From the NCBI GenBank assembly GCA_050287725.1, contig JBNKCL010000073.1:1-19138 (forward strand): DNA of 19,138 nucleotides, in the 5' to 3' direction. Below, one piece after another: positions 6,596-14,918 of the stretch (its first letter is position 1; each line of letters starts with the position of its first letter). The notes under the pieces were generated by a model. The model was not told where the DNA came from. It worked only from the letters and a program-made list of their open reading frames with translations, and made no database searches. A program made the position numbers and the translations under genes. This stretch comes from CBFDBF01 sp050287725. GTDB lineage: Bacteria > Pseudomonadota > Gammaproteobacteria > Chromatiales > Chromatiaceae.

Positions 6596-7021
6596 TTAGT
6601 GTGCGACCGTCATCAGGTAGCCCGCGATCAACACACCCGCGAGCGATACCACGATGGTGAAAAGGATCGCGGGCATCAGTCCGTATCCCGGTTCGGTATC
6701 TCCGGACTGGCGATAGCGCAGGGCGAAGTGGGTGTAACGCACCGCCGCCACCACGGCCAGGAGAGCGCCCACGATCACTAAGCCGGCCCCGGCCAGAAAC
6801 GAGAAGGTCGAGGAGTGGAAGATGTCTCCCGACTGCGCGGCCATGGCGCGTACCACCAGGCCGAAACGGTCGATCACGAAACCCAGGGCCATCAGGCCGA
6901 GAGCGGCGCGAATCCACGCCATCAGGGTGCGCTCGGCAGCGAAGTAAACGAGGTGCTGCGACATTCGGACGCGCTCGGCGTCGCTTTGCCCGGGATCATT
7001 GCGGTGCGGTATTTCCTGCAA
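6596..7021 (-). CDS. DUF202 (YidH-like) inner membrane protein
   Basis: A small membrane protein of the DUF202 family (PF02656). It has the family signature AAERTLMAWIRAALGLM leading into the first membrane helix, then two more helices (STFSFLAGAGLVIVGALL and AILFTIVVSLAGVLIAGY). The function is unknown; E. coli YidG/YidH are relatives. The start is uncertain. I give the TTG at 7021 (141 residues) because GGAGA lies five bases before it and relatives have a polar lead-in helix. An ATG at 6964 (122 residues) lacks a ribosome site but keeps the core. A GTG at 7033 is also possible. A -10-like TATACT (minus strand, 7057-7052) fits transcription starting just upstream of these. It lies after the AlkD-like gene on the same strand. 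Confidence 0.8.
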   Translation of the reverse strand: MQEIPHRNDPGQSDAERVRMSQHLVYFAAERTLMAWIRAALGLMALGFVIDRFGLVVRAMAAQSGDIFHSSTFSFLAGAGLVIVGALLAVVAAVRYTHFALRYRQSGDTEPGYGLMPAILFTIVVSLAGVLIAGYLMTVAH

Positions 7022-7110
7022 CGTTCTCTCCACTTTCCTCGCTGGTTTTAAAGTATAGGACCGTATCTTGTTCTGCGTCGATAGGATGGATTTCCGTTTT
7101 CGGGGCGGGG

Positions 7111-7830
7111 TTAGGTGATTTTGCCCCGAAGGTAGGCTTGTCGCCGCTTTTCCGGAAAGTGCTCGATGGCATAGCGCAGCATGGTGCGGGGCATGGTCCG
7201 GTAGTGCTGTTTCAGAAACGCCTCTTCCGTTTTCCGGTCCCGTTTGCCCACCTCGCGCAGCATCCAGCCTACCGCCTTGTGAATCAGATCGTGCGGATCC
7301 CGTAGCAACCGTTTCGCGATCTTCAACGAGTCCTCGAACTCGCCCTGCGCGATGAAGTGAAAGGTCGCGATGACGGCGATGCGCCGTTCCCAAAGTGAAT
7401 CGGATTTCGCCAGGGTATACAGCGGGCGGCGGGAGCGCGGGTGGAGCCACGCCCCCACGATGCGGCTGGCGGTGAGGTCCACCAGGTCCCAGTTATTGAT
7501 ATAGGCCGTGGAGTCCAGATAGAGGCGATAGAGTGCCGCGCGCCCGGCCATATCGGCGTTTTGGTAGCGTTTTATCATCAGCAGCAGCGCCAGCATCCGC
7601 TCCTCGTGGATAGGGGACTTGAGCAGTGACTTGATGATGTCTAATGGGACGACGCCCAGTTGTTTAACCAAGGAGCGGATCTGCGGTACCCGCAGGCCGA
7701 TGAAACGGTCGCCCTCGCCGTATTCCCCCGGTCCGGTCTTGAAGAAGCGCTGCAGATTTGCCGCCTGAACCGGATCGGCCAGCGAGTGCAGGGCGGTGCG
7801 GATGTTCCGTAGTCTTATGGTTTGATTCAT
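7111..7830 (-). CDS. DNA alkylation repair protein, AlkD-like glycosylase
   Basis: A 239-residue all-helical protein of the AlkD/AlkC HEAT-like repeat family (PF08713), which removes alkylated bases such as 3-methyl- and 7-methylguanine adducts without flipping the base. The residues known to matter in Bacillus AlkD appear conserved: Trp114 and Asp118 in NNWDLVD, Arg149/150 in LWERRIAV, and Trp189 in AVGWMLREVG. The length equals the family norm. I chose the ATG at 7830, giving an N-terminus (MNQTIRLRNIRTALHSLAD) that fits the family; an upstream in-frame ATG at 7965 adds 45 residues with no family character. The ribosome site is weak. A DUF202 gene follows on the same strand about 90 bp later; no T-tailed terminator separates them. 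Confidence 0.88.
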   Translation of the reverse strand: MNQTIRLRNIRTALHSLADPVQAANLQRFFKTGPGEYGEGDRFIGLRVPQIRSLVKQLGVVPLDIIKSLLKSPIHEERMLALLLMIKRYQNADMAGRAALYRLYLDSTAYINNWDLVDLTASRIVGAWLHPRSRRPLYTLAKSDSLWERRIAVIATFHFIAQGEFEDSLKIAKRLLRDPHDLIHKAVGWMLREVGKRDRKTEEAFLKQHYRTMPRTMLRYAIEHFPEKRRQAYLRGKIT

Positions 7831-8160
7831 GCCGGCTCGTCGCGGGAAAGTTCGTCGGACAGGGCTTAAGATGCCATAAAATCCGCTTCGAGTGGCGGTG
7901 GGCGGTTTTGTAACTACTATCTCTATGTCGGTTGCCGCATATGCCGCCATGTAAGGCGTTGTCAAGGAGGCCGGGTCGCGTGGGCGCGGATGGTTGATGT
8001 TGACTGCTTCCCTGCGGGTGATCGCCTGGGTGCCGCGGCTCCCGATAAACTGCGGTTTGAGCGGGCGGTAACGACATGATTTACCATGCGCTTTTGTGGG
8101 TTTTTGCCTGAGAGCCTGCTACGATTTGGTATCATGGGTAAATTGTTTTGGGTCTCTCCA
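7831..8160. other. Divergent intergenic region, AlkD-like gene / HD-GYP receptor
   Basis: This 330-bp gap holds no credible gene and no strong repeat. Near its right end TATCAT (8130-8135) is a good -10 match on the plus strand, though no -35 box with normal spacing is clear. A transcript starting near 8142 would leave about 20 bases before the ATG at 8161. That argues against the earlier in-frame starts at 8086 and 8134. Confidence 0.5.
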
Positions 8161-11100
8161 ATGTTTCGAACGCGCCCGTCAGTCCTGATTGCCTTAGTAC
8201 TCACTTTTCTGTTCGCCGTTTGCAATGCGCAAGAGACGGAGAGTGTACGCATCGGCGTATTGGCCAAGCGAGGCGAGGAGCAGACCCTGGCGCGCTGGCA
8301 ACCGACCGCCGACTATCTCAGTCGTGAAATTCCCGCCTACCATTTCGTTCTGAAACCGCTCGATTTCGACGAGATCAACAAAGTGGTCTCCGCCGACGGG
8401 GTGGATTTCATTCTCGCCAATCCGGCCATTTACGTTGAATTGGAGAGCCGATATGGAGCGGGCCGCATCGCTACCATGCGGAATCGAAACGGCAGCCGTG
8501 GCTATACGGTCTTTGGCGGGGTGATTTTTACCCGCGCCGGGAACACGGCCATCAACGGAATACAAGACCTGGAAGGCAAGCGCTTTGCCGCGGTGAAGGA
8601 GAACTCCTTCGGCGGCTATATGATGGCCTGGCGCGAGATGCAGCAAATGGGTGTTACGCCGAGCGAAGATACCGACCTGGTGTTTTTGGGTACCCATGAT
8701 GCGGTGGTCTATGCGGTCCTTAACGGTAAGGTTGATGCGGGTACCGTGCGCACCGATACGCTGGAGCGGATGCAGGAAGAAGGAAAGATCGACCTGTCGC
8801 AGCTTAAAGTGATTAACCAGCAACGACCTCAAGGGTTCGGTTATCTTTGCAGCACCCGGCTCTATCCTGAGTGGCCCTTCGCAAAGCTCAAACATACGTC
8901 TGAAGAACTCGGCCACGAGGTTGCCACCGCCCTGTTGCGCATGCCGCCGGACAGTGATGTCGCCACGAGCGGTTTGACTGCCGGCTGGACCGTGCCGGGG
9001 AACTACCAGTCGGTGCATGATTTGATGCGCGATTTGCGGATTGGTCCATATGCCAATCTGGGGCGTATCACCTTTATCGATTTGGTGCGAAACTATTGGT
9101 ACTGGCTGCTGCTGGCATCCCTGGTGTTGCTGGTGTCGGCTCTGATAACCGCATATGTCACCCGTCTCAACCTGCTCCTGCGCCAGACAGAAGGGGAGCT
9201 GATACAGGCGAGGGATCACCTGGCGCAAAAGGTGCGTGAGCGCACCGCGCAACTGGAAGAAAGTCATCGTAGATTGGAGCGCATCAGTCGTGACTGGAAC
9301 GACGCCTTTGACGCCATCAGCGATCCGATCTTCATTCACGATGCGGATATGAACATCGTTCAGGCCAACCCGGCCTACTGTGAGCGTGCCGGTCGCGGCG
9401 TGGAGGAGATGCAGGGGCAGCCATACTTCCGATTTTTTCCGCGCATGGACGGACCGCTACCGAGCTGTGTGCATTTTCCGGAGCCATTTCATAGCGAAGG
9501 GAACGAGTTGCAATTGGAAAGCGGCGAGGTCTTTGTTTCGCGTTCATTCGGTATCAAGCGAGCGGATAATACGGTCCAACACGCCATTCATGTCCTGGAA
9601 GATGTCACCGCGCAGCGCCGTGCCGAACGGGAGATGCGGCGGCTTAATCGGGCGCTGCGAACCCTGAGTCGCTGTAATACGACCCTGGTGCATGCAGAAC
9701 AGGAACAGGCATTGATGGATGATATCTGCCGAATCCTGATTGATCAGGGCGGTTATCGTTTTGTCTGGGTCGGTTATGCCAATGGGCAAAATGTCCGGTC
9801 GGTCGCGCATGCCGGACAGCAAGGGGATTTTCTGGCGAATTTCGGGGTGGAGGATGAAAACGACAGCCCCGCGAATTTTGCTTTACGGCATGCCGAAGCG
9901 GTGGTTCTGCGGGATCTTTCCGTTCAGGATGGGCAGCGCTTTATTCCTTGGTGCAAGGCGGCGCATGCGGCGGGTTATACGGCGGCGATTGTGCTGCCGC
10001 TGGTTGTGCAGGGCGAGGTATTCGGAGTTATCGGTATTTTTTCGGGTGAGATCGATATATTCGACGAGGCGGAAATCAGCCTGCTGCAAGAGATGGCGGG
10101 CGATCTTTCGTTTGGTATTCATACGTTACGTAATCGTACCAAGCGCAAGCAGGCTGAGATGGCGCTGCAGCAGACTGAGGAGAGATACGAAGAGTTGTAC
10201 GAAAGTGCGCCCAATGCGTATTTCTCTATTTCCGCATCGAACAATCGAGTGGTGCAATTCAACCAGGCATTAGGCGATCTTCTCGGTTATTCAAGGGACG
10301 AATTGGCCGGAATTGATATTTTCAGCCTCTATGCCGAAGGGGAAGACGGTCTGAATAAGGTGCAGCAGATCCGTAGCAATTTGCACAAGGGCGAAGGGGT
10401 GCGGGATGAGGAGTTAAAGATGCGGCATGCCTCCGGCCGACCGGTATGGGTCAGCCTTACAGTTGAACCGGTAATGGATGAAAAAGGCAAATTAATAGAG
10501 TGCCGCTCGATGGTGATCGATATCTCGGAACGTAAGCTCGCGGAGGAGGAGCGAACGCACTTTGCGGAACAGTTGCAGCGCTCACTGCTACAAACCATCC
10601 GCGCGATCGCCTTGACCATCGAAAAGCGCGATCCCTATACCGCCGGTCACCAGGAACGGGTGGCGGATTTGGCGGTACGGGTCGGACGAGAACTGGGCCT
10701 TGCAGAGAAAGAGCTGGAGGGACTCAGGCTGGGGGCGTTGATTCACGATATCGGGAAGATCTCCATCCCGGCGGAGATCCTGAGCCGGCCCGGGAAGTTA
10801 GAGCCTGAACTATACAGCATCATCAAGACCCACCCGCGGAGCGGTTATGAGATCATCCGTGGTATCGATTTTCCCTGGCCGTTGGCGGAAATCGTACTCC
10901 AGCACCACGAGAGACTGGACGGCAGCGGTTATCCGCAGGGCTTGAAAAACGGGGAGATCCTGCTCGCCGCGCGTATTCTGATTGTCGCCGACGTGGTCGA
11001 GGCGATGGCTTCGCACCGTCCCTATCGTGCCGCCTTGGGGTTGGAGAACGCATTGGAAGAGATCCGCCGCGGTCGTGACAAACAGTACGATGCGTCTGTG

Positions 11101-11175
11101 GTGGATGCCTGCATGAAGGTGTTCGAAGACCGGGAAGAGATGGCCGCCTGGATTAGCGCGGTACGAATGCACTGA
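8161..11175 (+). CDS. PhnD-like periplasmic sensor / PAS / GAF / PAS / HD-GYP receptor, probable c-di-GMP phosphodiesterase
   Basis: A 1004-residue membrane receptor. A signal peptide (residues 1-23, ending CNA) precedes a periplasmic domain (about 25-290) resembling PhnD-type phosphate/phosphonate-binding proteins (VRIGVLAKRGEEQTLARW, then DFILANPAIYVELE). A membrane helix (about 311-333), a coiled coil (335-375), PAS (378-490), GAF (505-650), PAS (670-790) and HD-GYP (810-1000) follow. HD-GYP enzymes hydrolyse cyclic di-GMP. His830, His862-Asp863 with Gly865-Lys866, His915-His916-Glu917-Arg918 and Gly923-Tyr924-Pro925 are intact, so activity is likely. There is no GGDEF domain. I chose the ATG at 8161 because the signal peptide starts there; its ribosome site is weak. 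No phosphonate genes are nearby, so the ligand is open. The next gene is a chemoreceptor. Confidence 0.9.
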   Translation: MFRTRPSVLIALVLTFLFAVCNAQETESVRIGVLAKRGEEQTLARWQPTADYLSREIPAYHFVLKPLDFDEINKVVSADGVDFILANPAIYVELESRYGAGRIATMRNRNGSRGYTVFGGVIFTRAGNTAINGIQDLEGKRFAAVKENSFGGYMMAWREMQQMGVTPSEDTDLVFLGTHDAVVYAVLNGKVDAGTVRTDTLERMQEEGKIDLSQLKVINQQRPQGFGYLCSTRLYPEWPFAKLKHTSEELGHEVATALLRMPPDSDVATSGLTAGWTVPGNYQSVHDLMRDLRIGPYANLGRITFIDLVRNYWYWLLLASLVLLVSALITAYVTRLNLLLRQTEGELIQARDHLAQKVRERTAQLEESHRRLERISRDWNDAFDAISDPIFIHDADMNIVQANPAYCERAGRGVEEMQGQPYFRFFPRMDGPLPSCVHFPEPFHSEGNELQLESGEVFVSRSFGIKRADNTVQHAIHVLEDVTAQRRAEREMRRLNRALRTLSRCNTTLVHAEQEQALMDDICRILIDQGGYRFVWVGYANGQNVRSVAHAGQQGDFLANFGVEDENDSPANFALRHAEAVVLRDLSVQDGQRFIPWCKAAHAAGYTAAIVLPLVVQGEVFGVIGIFSGEIDIFDEAEISLLQEMAGDLSFGIHTLRNRTKRKQAEMALQQTEERYEELYESAPNAYFSISASNNRVVQFNQALGDLLGYSRDELAGIDIFSLYAEGEDGLNKVQQIRSNLHKGEGVRDEELKMRHASGRPVWVSLTVEPVMDEKGKLIECRSMVIDISERKLAEEERTHFAEQLQRSLLQTIRAIALTIEKRDPYTAGHQERVADLAVRVGRELGLAEKELEGLRLGALIHDIGKISIPAEILSRPGKLEPELYSIIKTHPRSGYEIIRGIDFPWPLAEIVLQHHERLDGSGYPQGLKNGEILLAARILIVADVVEAMASHRPYRAALGLENALEEIRRGRDKQYDASVVDACMKVFEDREEMAAWISAVRMH

Positions 11176-11532
11176 GCTCCCGGGGTCCATTCTTTGGGAG
11201 GCGCGCCCCGCTTCCCGTCGGGCGGGGCCGGTTCCCTCAACCCGCCGTTTAAACGAGGCTTCATCCCCGGGTTTTCAACAACCCATCTTGTCCACAGGGA
11301 TATCAGGGTATCTCCGGTGGCGGCTGAGCCGTGGTCGGCGCGCTTCGATTTCTCCCCCGATTCAAGAAATTGCGTATATGACCGCTAACAGAAAGCGGGA
11401 TGCAAGGTTGCCGTCGCAGGGGCGAATGAGTCTATCCGCCCGGGTGGGATGCGCGGAATCGACGGTAGCGAAGCACCTCGGTATTTGGTGGTTTCGGGAG
11501 ACGGGTGGCAGTCACCAAACGGGAGTAGAGCA
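11176..11532 (+). promoter_or_regulatory. Structured-looking leader upstream of the Aer-like receptor
   Basis: The 357 bp between two signalling genes hold no gene but many inverted repeats. Near the left end GCCCCGC/GCGGGGC (11205-11211, 11222-11228) has no T-run. Closer to the receptor are four possible helices: TTGC/GCAA with inner CCGCT/AGCGG (11370-11405); a 10-bp helix with two G-T pairs, 11407-11416 with 11460-11469; GGGCG/CGCCC inside it (11420-11424, 11437-11441); and TTTGGTG/CACCAAA (11484-11490, 11513-11519), which ends beside the ribosome site GGGAG at 11521. A 13-base near-repeat, 10 of 13 identical, occurs at 11395 and 11444. It could be a riboswitch-like leader; I could not match it to a known class. 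Confidence 0.4.
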
Positions 11533-13131
11533 ATGAAGACCAATATGCCGGTTACCGGCCGGGAGAGAACGTACGGGGAAGAGACGGTCATAATTTCGAC
11601 CACCGACCTCAAGGGTATCATCACCTACGCCAATCACGATTTCGTCCGGATCAGCGGTTTCTCGAATGAAGAACTGCTGGGCAAAAACCACAACATCGTG
11701 CGACACCCCGATATGCCACCCGAGGCATTCCAGGATCTATGGGACACCATCAAGAGCGGGCGTACCTGGCGCGGCATTGTCAAAAATCGCTGCAAGGATG
11801 GCGACCATTATTGGGTGGATGCCTATGTGACACCGGTCTATGACGGTGACAACCTGGTCGGCTATCAGTCGGTCCGTACCCGGCCGAGTCGCGTTGAGGT
11901 GGAAGGCGCCGAGGCGCTGTACAGGAAATTCCGCAATAAAGAGATTTCCAAACTGCCGAAACGCCATAGTGTTTACGATATCGGCCTCAAGTTAAGACTG
12001 TCTCTGGCGATGGCATTCCTGGCCTTGCTGGTGGTCGCGCTTGGCGCCGATGCTTTGATTGCTCCCAACAGCACGGTTATTGTTGCGCTCGGTGCGGCCG
12101 CGTTGTCGGCGATACTGATTATCTGGGTTTTGGTGATGCGGACCATGGTGGCCCCGCTTGGCCGTATCAGACATCTGTTGCACGGTCTCGCCAGTGGGAA
12201 ACTTCGCCAGCGCATCGAAGTGCCGCACAATGACGATACCGGCCAGGTACTGCAGGCAGTGAAACTTCTACAGGCGCGCCTGAGCACGGTTTTCGGCCAT
12301 TTTACGGAGGCGGCAAAGATGTTGTCGGACTCCGCCGAACAGCTCTCGGCGAACGGCAACGAGGCGCTGCAAAGTATGGAACGGCAACAGGACGAAACAG
12401 CGCAGGTGGCCACGGCGATGACCGAGATGGCGGCCAATGTCCGCGAAGTGGCCCATAATACCGGCGAAGCCGCCAGTGCCGCCCAGGTATCGGACGAAGA
12501 AACCCAGGCCGGCAAGGCGTTGGTGATCAAGACGCGGGAGGCTATTCATAACCTGGCCAAGGAAGTGGAGCGTACCGCTCAGGTGGTGGATCAGCTGAAA
12601 GAAGACAGTGAAAAAATCAGTGTCATCATGGATGTCATCAGCGGGATCGCGGAGCAGACCAATCTGTTGGCATTGAATGCCGCGATCGAAGCGGCCCGTG
12701 CCGGGGAGCAGGGGCGAGGTTTTGCCGTGGTGGCGGATGAGGTAAGAACTTTGGCCCAGCGTACGCAGGATTCAACCACCGAGATCCGCGACATGATCGA
12801 TCATCTGCAGACCGGTATCCGGGATGCGGTGGGGGTGATGGCGCGTGGGCGCGATCAAGCGAGCGAAGCCGTCGACCAGGCGGATGAAACCGGGCACGCC
12901 CTCGATTCGATCAGCCAGGCGGTGGCCACCATTCACAAGATGAATATTCAGATCGCCACCGCCGCCGAGGAGCAGAATACGGTTGCTGAGGAGATGAATC
13001 ACAATGTGGTTTCCATCAATGAGCTCTCGGAAAGTTCCACCCAAACCGCGCGCAAGGTGGCGACCGCCGGCTCTGAATTGGCCGATATGGCAAGAGAGCT
13101 TCAGCATCTGGTAATGCAGTTTAATAGCTGA
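11533..13131 (+). CDS. Aer-like PAS methyl-accepting chemotaxis receptor (energy/redox taxis)
   Basis: A 532-residue inner-membrane chemoreceptor. Residues about 15-120 are a PAS domain very like the FAD-binding PAS of E. coli Aer (STTDLKGIITYANHDF, HNIVRHPDMPPEAF, GIVKNRCKDGDHYWV). Two close membrane helices follow (about 157-205) with almost no periplasmic loop, so sensing is cytoplasmic. A HAMP domain (about 207-255) leads to the MCP signalling coiled coil, whose tip (EQTNLLALNAAIEAARAGE) is intact for CheA/CheW contact. There is no C-terminal NWETF-type methylation tether. I chose the ATG at 11533 because GGGAG lies eight bases upstream and the PAS aligns there; an in-frame ATG at 11449 falls in the leader. 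It likely directs swimming by redox state. Its transcript ends at a terminator shared with the opposing cytochrome gene. Confidence 0.92.
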   Translation: MKTNMPVTGRERTYGEETVIISTTDLKGIITYANHDFVRISGFSNEELLGKNHNIVRHPDMPPEAFQDLWDTIKSGRTWRGIVKNRCKDGDHYWVDAYVTPVYDGDNLVGYQSVRTRPSRVEVEGAEALYRKFRNKEISKLPKRHSVYDIGLKLRLSLAMAFLALLVVALGADALIAPNSTVIVALGAAALSAILIIWVLVMRTMVAPLGRIRHLLHGLASGKLRQRIEVPHNDDTGQVLQAVKLLQARLSTVFGHFTEAAKMLSDSAEQLSANGNEALQSMERQQDETAQVATAMTEMAANVREVAHNTGEAASAAQVSDEETQAGKALVIKTREAIHNLAKEVERTAQVVDQLKEDSEKISVIMDVISGIAEQTNLLALNAAIEAARAGEQGRGFAVVADEVRTLAQRTQDSTTEIRDMIDHLQTGIRDAVGVMARGRDQASEAVDQADETGHALDSISQAVATIHKMNIQIATAAEEQNTVAEEMNHNVVSINELSESSTQTARKVATAGSELADMARELQHLVMQFNS

Positions 13132-13198
13132 AATCGTATCTCTTGCGGAAGCAAGGATAGACATTACGGCTCGGTCGGAGATTTCGTCTTGAGAAAAC

Positions 13199-13229
13199 AA
13201 AAGCGGCCCTTTGCGGGGGCCGCTTTTTT
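13199..13229. terminator. Bidirectional intrinsic terminator
   Basis: An 11-bp perfect stem (AAAAGCGGCCC at 13199-13209, GGGCCGCTTTT at 13217-13227) with a seven-base loop has a T-run on the plus strand and an A-run at its left, giving T's on the minus strand. It lies between the convergent chemoreceptor and cytochrome b561 genes and should end both. Confidence 0.9.
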
Positions 13230-13246
13230 GTTGTTGTGCCCGCGGT

Positions 13247-13804
13247 TTACAGCATGCGCTGAAGAATATCCCGCTCGCTGCCTTTTTCCATCAGCCGGTG
13301 TTTCACCGCGCCGGCCACATGTGCCAGTACCACGAACAGTATGACCCAGCCGCCGATTTCATGCATCTCATGGACGAAACCGCCGAACGCCTTGCTTTTG
13401 CCGATGAGGGCGGGTAGTTCGAACAGGCCGAAAAACTTGATCGGATGTCCTCCGGCGTTCGACATCAAATAGCCGCTCAGCGGTAGCAGGATCATCAACA
13501 GATAGAGCAGTTTTTTCAGGCCTTCGATCAGCAGGCGCTCCTTGCCCTCAAAGACCGCGGGCAAAGCCGGGTTGGGGCTGATCTTCAGCCACACCAGACG
13601 CACGACGATCAGCAGCAGGGCGATCACCCCGAAGGATTTGTGCAAACCGTAAATCTGAAACAGAAACTGCTTCTGTTCATCGGTTTCTCTGGGAAGGTCC
13701 GCCATGTAGATGCCGACCGCGATCAGACCGATGATGATGGCCGCCGTCAGCCAGTGCATGACCTTGGAAAAGGTCCCATATTCGGTTGTGCTATTGCGAA
13801 TCAT
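13247..13804 (-). CDS. Cytochrome b561 family protein
   Basis: A 185-residue di-haem membrane protein of the bacterial cytochrome b561 family (PF01292), which passes electrons between quinols and a periplasmic or membrane partner; the E. coli CybB relative oxidises ubiquinol with superoxide. Four membrane helices are visible. Probable haem ligands are His17 (KVMHWLTA), His55 (YGLHKSFG), His148 (HEMHEIGGW) and His162 (LAHVAGAVKH); the 14-residue spacing of the last pair matches CybB. The ATG at 13804 follows GGGA by eight bases; further upstream the frame has no family character. It lies 88 bp after glucokinase on the same strand with no terminator between, so they may be co-transcribed, though their functions show no obvious link. 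Confidence 0.9.
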   Translation of the reverse strand: MIRNSTTEYGTFSKVMHWLTAAIIIGLIAVGIYMADLPRETDEQKQFLFQIYGLHKSFGVIALLLIVVRLVWLKISPNPALPAVFEGKERLLIEGLKKLLYLLMILLPLSGYLMSNAGGHPIKFFGLFELPALIGKSKAFGGFVHEMHEIGGWVILFVVLAHVAGAVKHRLMEKGSERDILQRML

Positions 13805-13892
13805 TTTTTTTATCCCGCGTAAATGTTGGAAAGCCCGTATGGTGAATGTTCGATATTGAAGCTCAGGGCGCGTGAATGGGCATTGAAAATGA

Positions 13893-14918
13893 TCAAGGTG
13901 CCGATCTTTGACTCCTGTCTCGAAGAAACAGCGCGGCACCGTAGAGGGCGACGCGGTCATCGAGAATCACCTGAACCGGTACGGATTTTAACAGATCGCG
14001 CATCATTCCTTTGTTGCAAAATGTTTCAAGAAAGGCCGGTCGTTGCAGCCAGGAAAGAATCCTCGGCGCGATCCCGCCCGCCAGAAACACGCCGCCGGTA
14101 GCCATGTGCTTCAGCGCCAGATTGCCCGCCTCCGCCGCCAGGAAGCGCACGAACAGTTCTAATGCCGTGCGGGCGAGCGGATCGGCGCCGGTCGCGGCCG
14201 CGCGCGAGATGGCGGCCGCCGGATCGCCTTCCTGCAATGCGTTCGAAAACCACGGCGGCGGCGGAGTATCGTGGTGCTCCAGCAGGAAGTGGAAGAGATT
14301 GCTGAGGCCGGGGCCGGAGACGGCATCTTCCCAGGTGGCGTGGCCGAAGCATTTCTGGAGATAACGCTGGAATGCGACCTGTAACTCGTCGGCAGGGGCG
14401 AAATCGCAATGCCCCCCCTCGGTGGCAAAGGGAAGGTGGTGGTCCCCGTTCCAGACCAGACCCGCCTCTCCCAGCCCGGTGCCGGCGGCGATCAGGGCGC
14501 GGTTCCCGATGGGGTTGGCGCTGCCCGGTTGCAGGGTCGATAACTGGTCCGCGGATAGTGCCGGCAAGCCCCAGGCGGCCGCCTCCAGATCGTTCAGCAG
14601 CCGAACCGGAAAGCCGAACCGTTGTTGCAGTTGGTCGGCATCCACCACCCACGGAAGATTGGTGACACGGCAGCGGCATCCTTGCACCGGTCCCGCAATC
14701 CCAAAGGCAGCCGCGGATGGTGCCGGTTCGTTGGAGGGTAAAAATTCCGGAAGGATCGCTTCCAGGCCATGGTAGGCGCTGCTGGGGAAGCTTTGTTCCT
14801 GCCGGATTTTCGGTTGATCTCCTTGCCATTCCAGCAATGCCAGCCGCGTATGGGTGCCGCCGATATCTCCACAGAGAACAACACCAACCGCGTGGTTGCG
14901 AGAAGTCCGTACATTCAT
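13893..14918 (-). CDS. glk: Glucokinase
   Basis: A 341-residue protein of the bacterial glucokinase family (PF02685), which phosphorylates glucose with ATP to glucose-6-phosphate in the cytoplasm. It has the phosphate-binding CGDIGGTHTRLALLE near residue 17, a LLNDLEAAAWG sugar-site motif whose Asp is the probable catalytic base, GTGLGEAGLVW, the EGGHCDFAP motif and a C-terminal LAGGIAPRIL. This order is that of E. coli Glk rather than of ROK kinases. It is slightly longer than E. coli Glk (321) at its N-terminus. The ATG at 14918 is the first one that keeps the family start; a frame continuing up to 15062 is not convincing. In a sulfur oxidiser it could serve glycogen or sucrose breakdown. 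Confidence 0.9.
   Translation of the reverse strand: MNVRTSRNHAVGVVLCGDIGGTHTRLALLEWQGDQPKIRQEQSFPSSAYHGLEAILPEFLPSNEPAPSAAAFGIAGPVQGCRCRVTNLPWVVDADQLQQRFGFPVRLLNDLEAAAWGLPALSADQLSTLQPGSANPIGNRALIAAGTGLGEAGLVWNGDHHLPFATEGGHCDFAPADELQVAFQRYLQKCFGHATWEDAVSGPGLSNLFHFLLEHHDTPPPPWFSNALQEGDPAAAISRAAATGADPLARTALELFVRFLAAEAGNLALKHMATGGVFLAGGIAPRILSWLQRPAFLETFCNKGMMRDLLKSVPVQVILDDRVALYGAALFLRDRSQRSAP

Noticed and set aside
7098..7130. TTCGGGGC/GCCCCGAA repeat as a terminator of the AlkD-like gene
   Set aside because: It has a 16-base loop, overlaps the stop codon region, and no T-run follows on either strand.
6596..7450. A longer minus-strand frame of 284 codons ending with the DUF202 protein
   Set aside because: The upstream half overlaps the AlkD-like gene in another frame and looks non-coding; the DUF202 family signature begins only near 6945.
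11289..11297. TTGTCCACA, a near match to a DnaA box
   Set aside because: A single copy with no AT-rich region or dnaA/dnaN genes nearby; not an origin.
11370..11470. c-di-GMP-I (GEMM) riboswitch as a firm call
   Set aside because: Only AGCGGGATGCAA resembles the GGGACGCAAA block. The GGGCAAACC left part, the GAAA tetraloop setting and the second conserved helix are not found in the right order.
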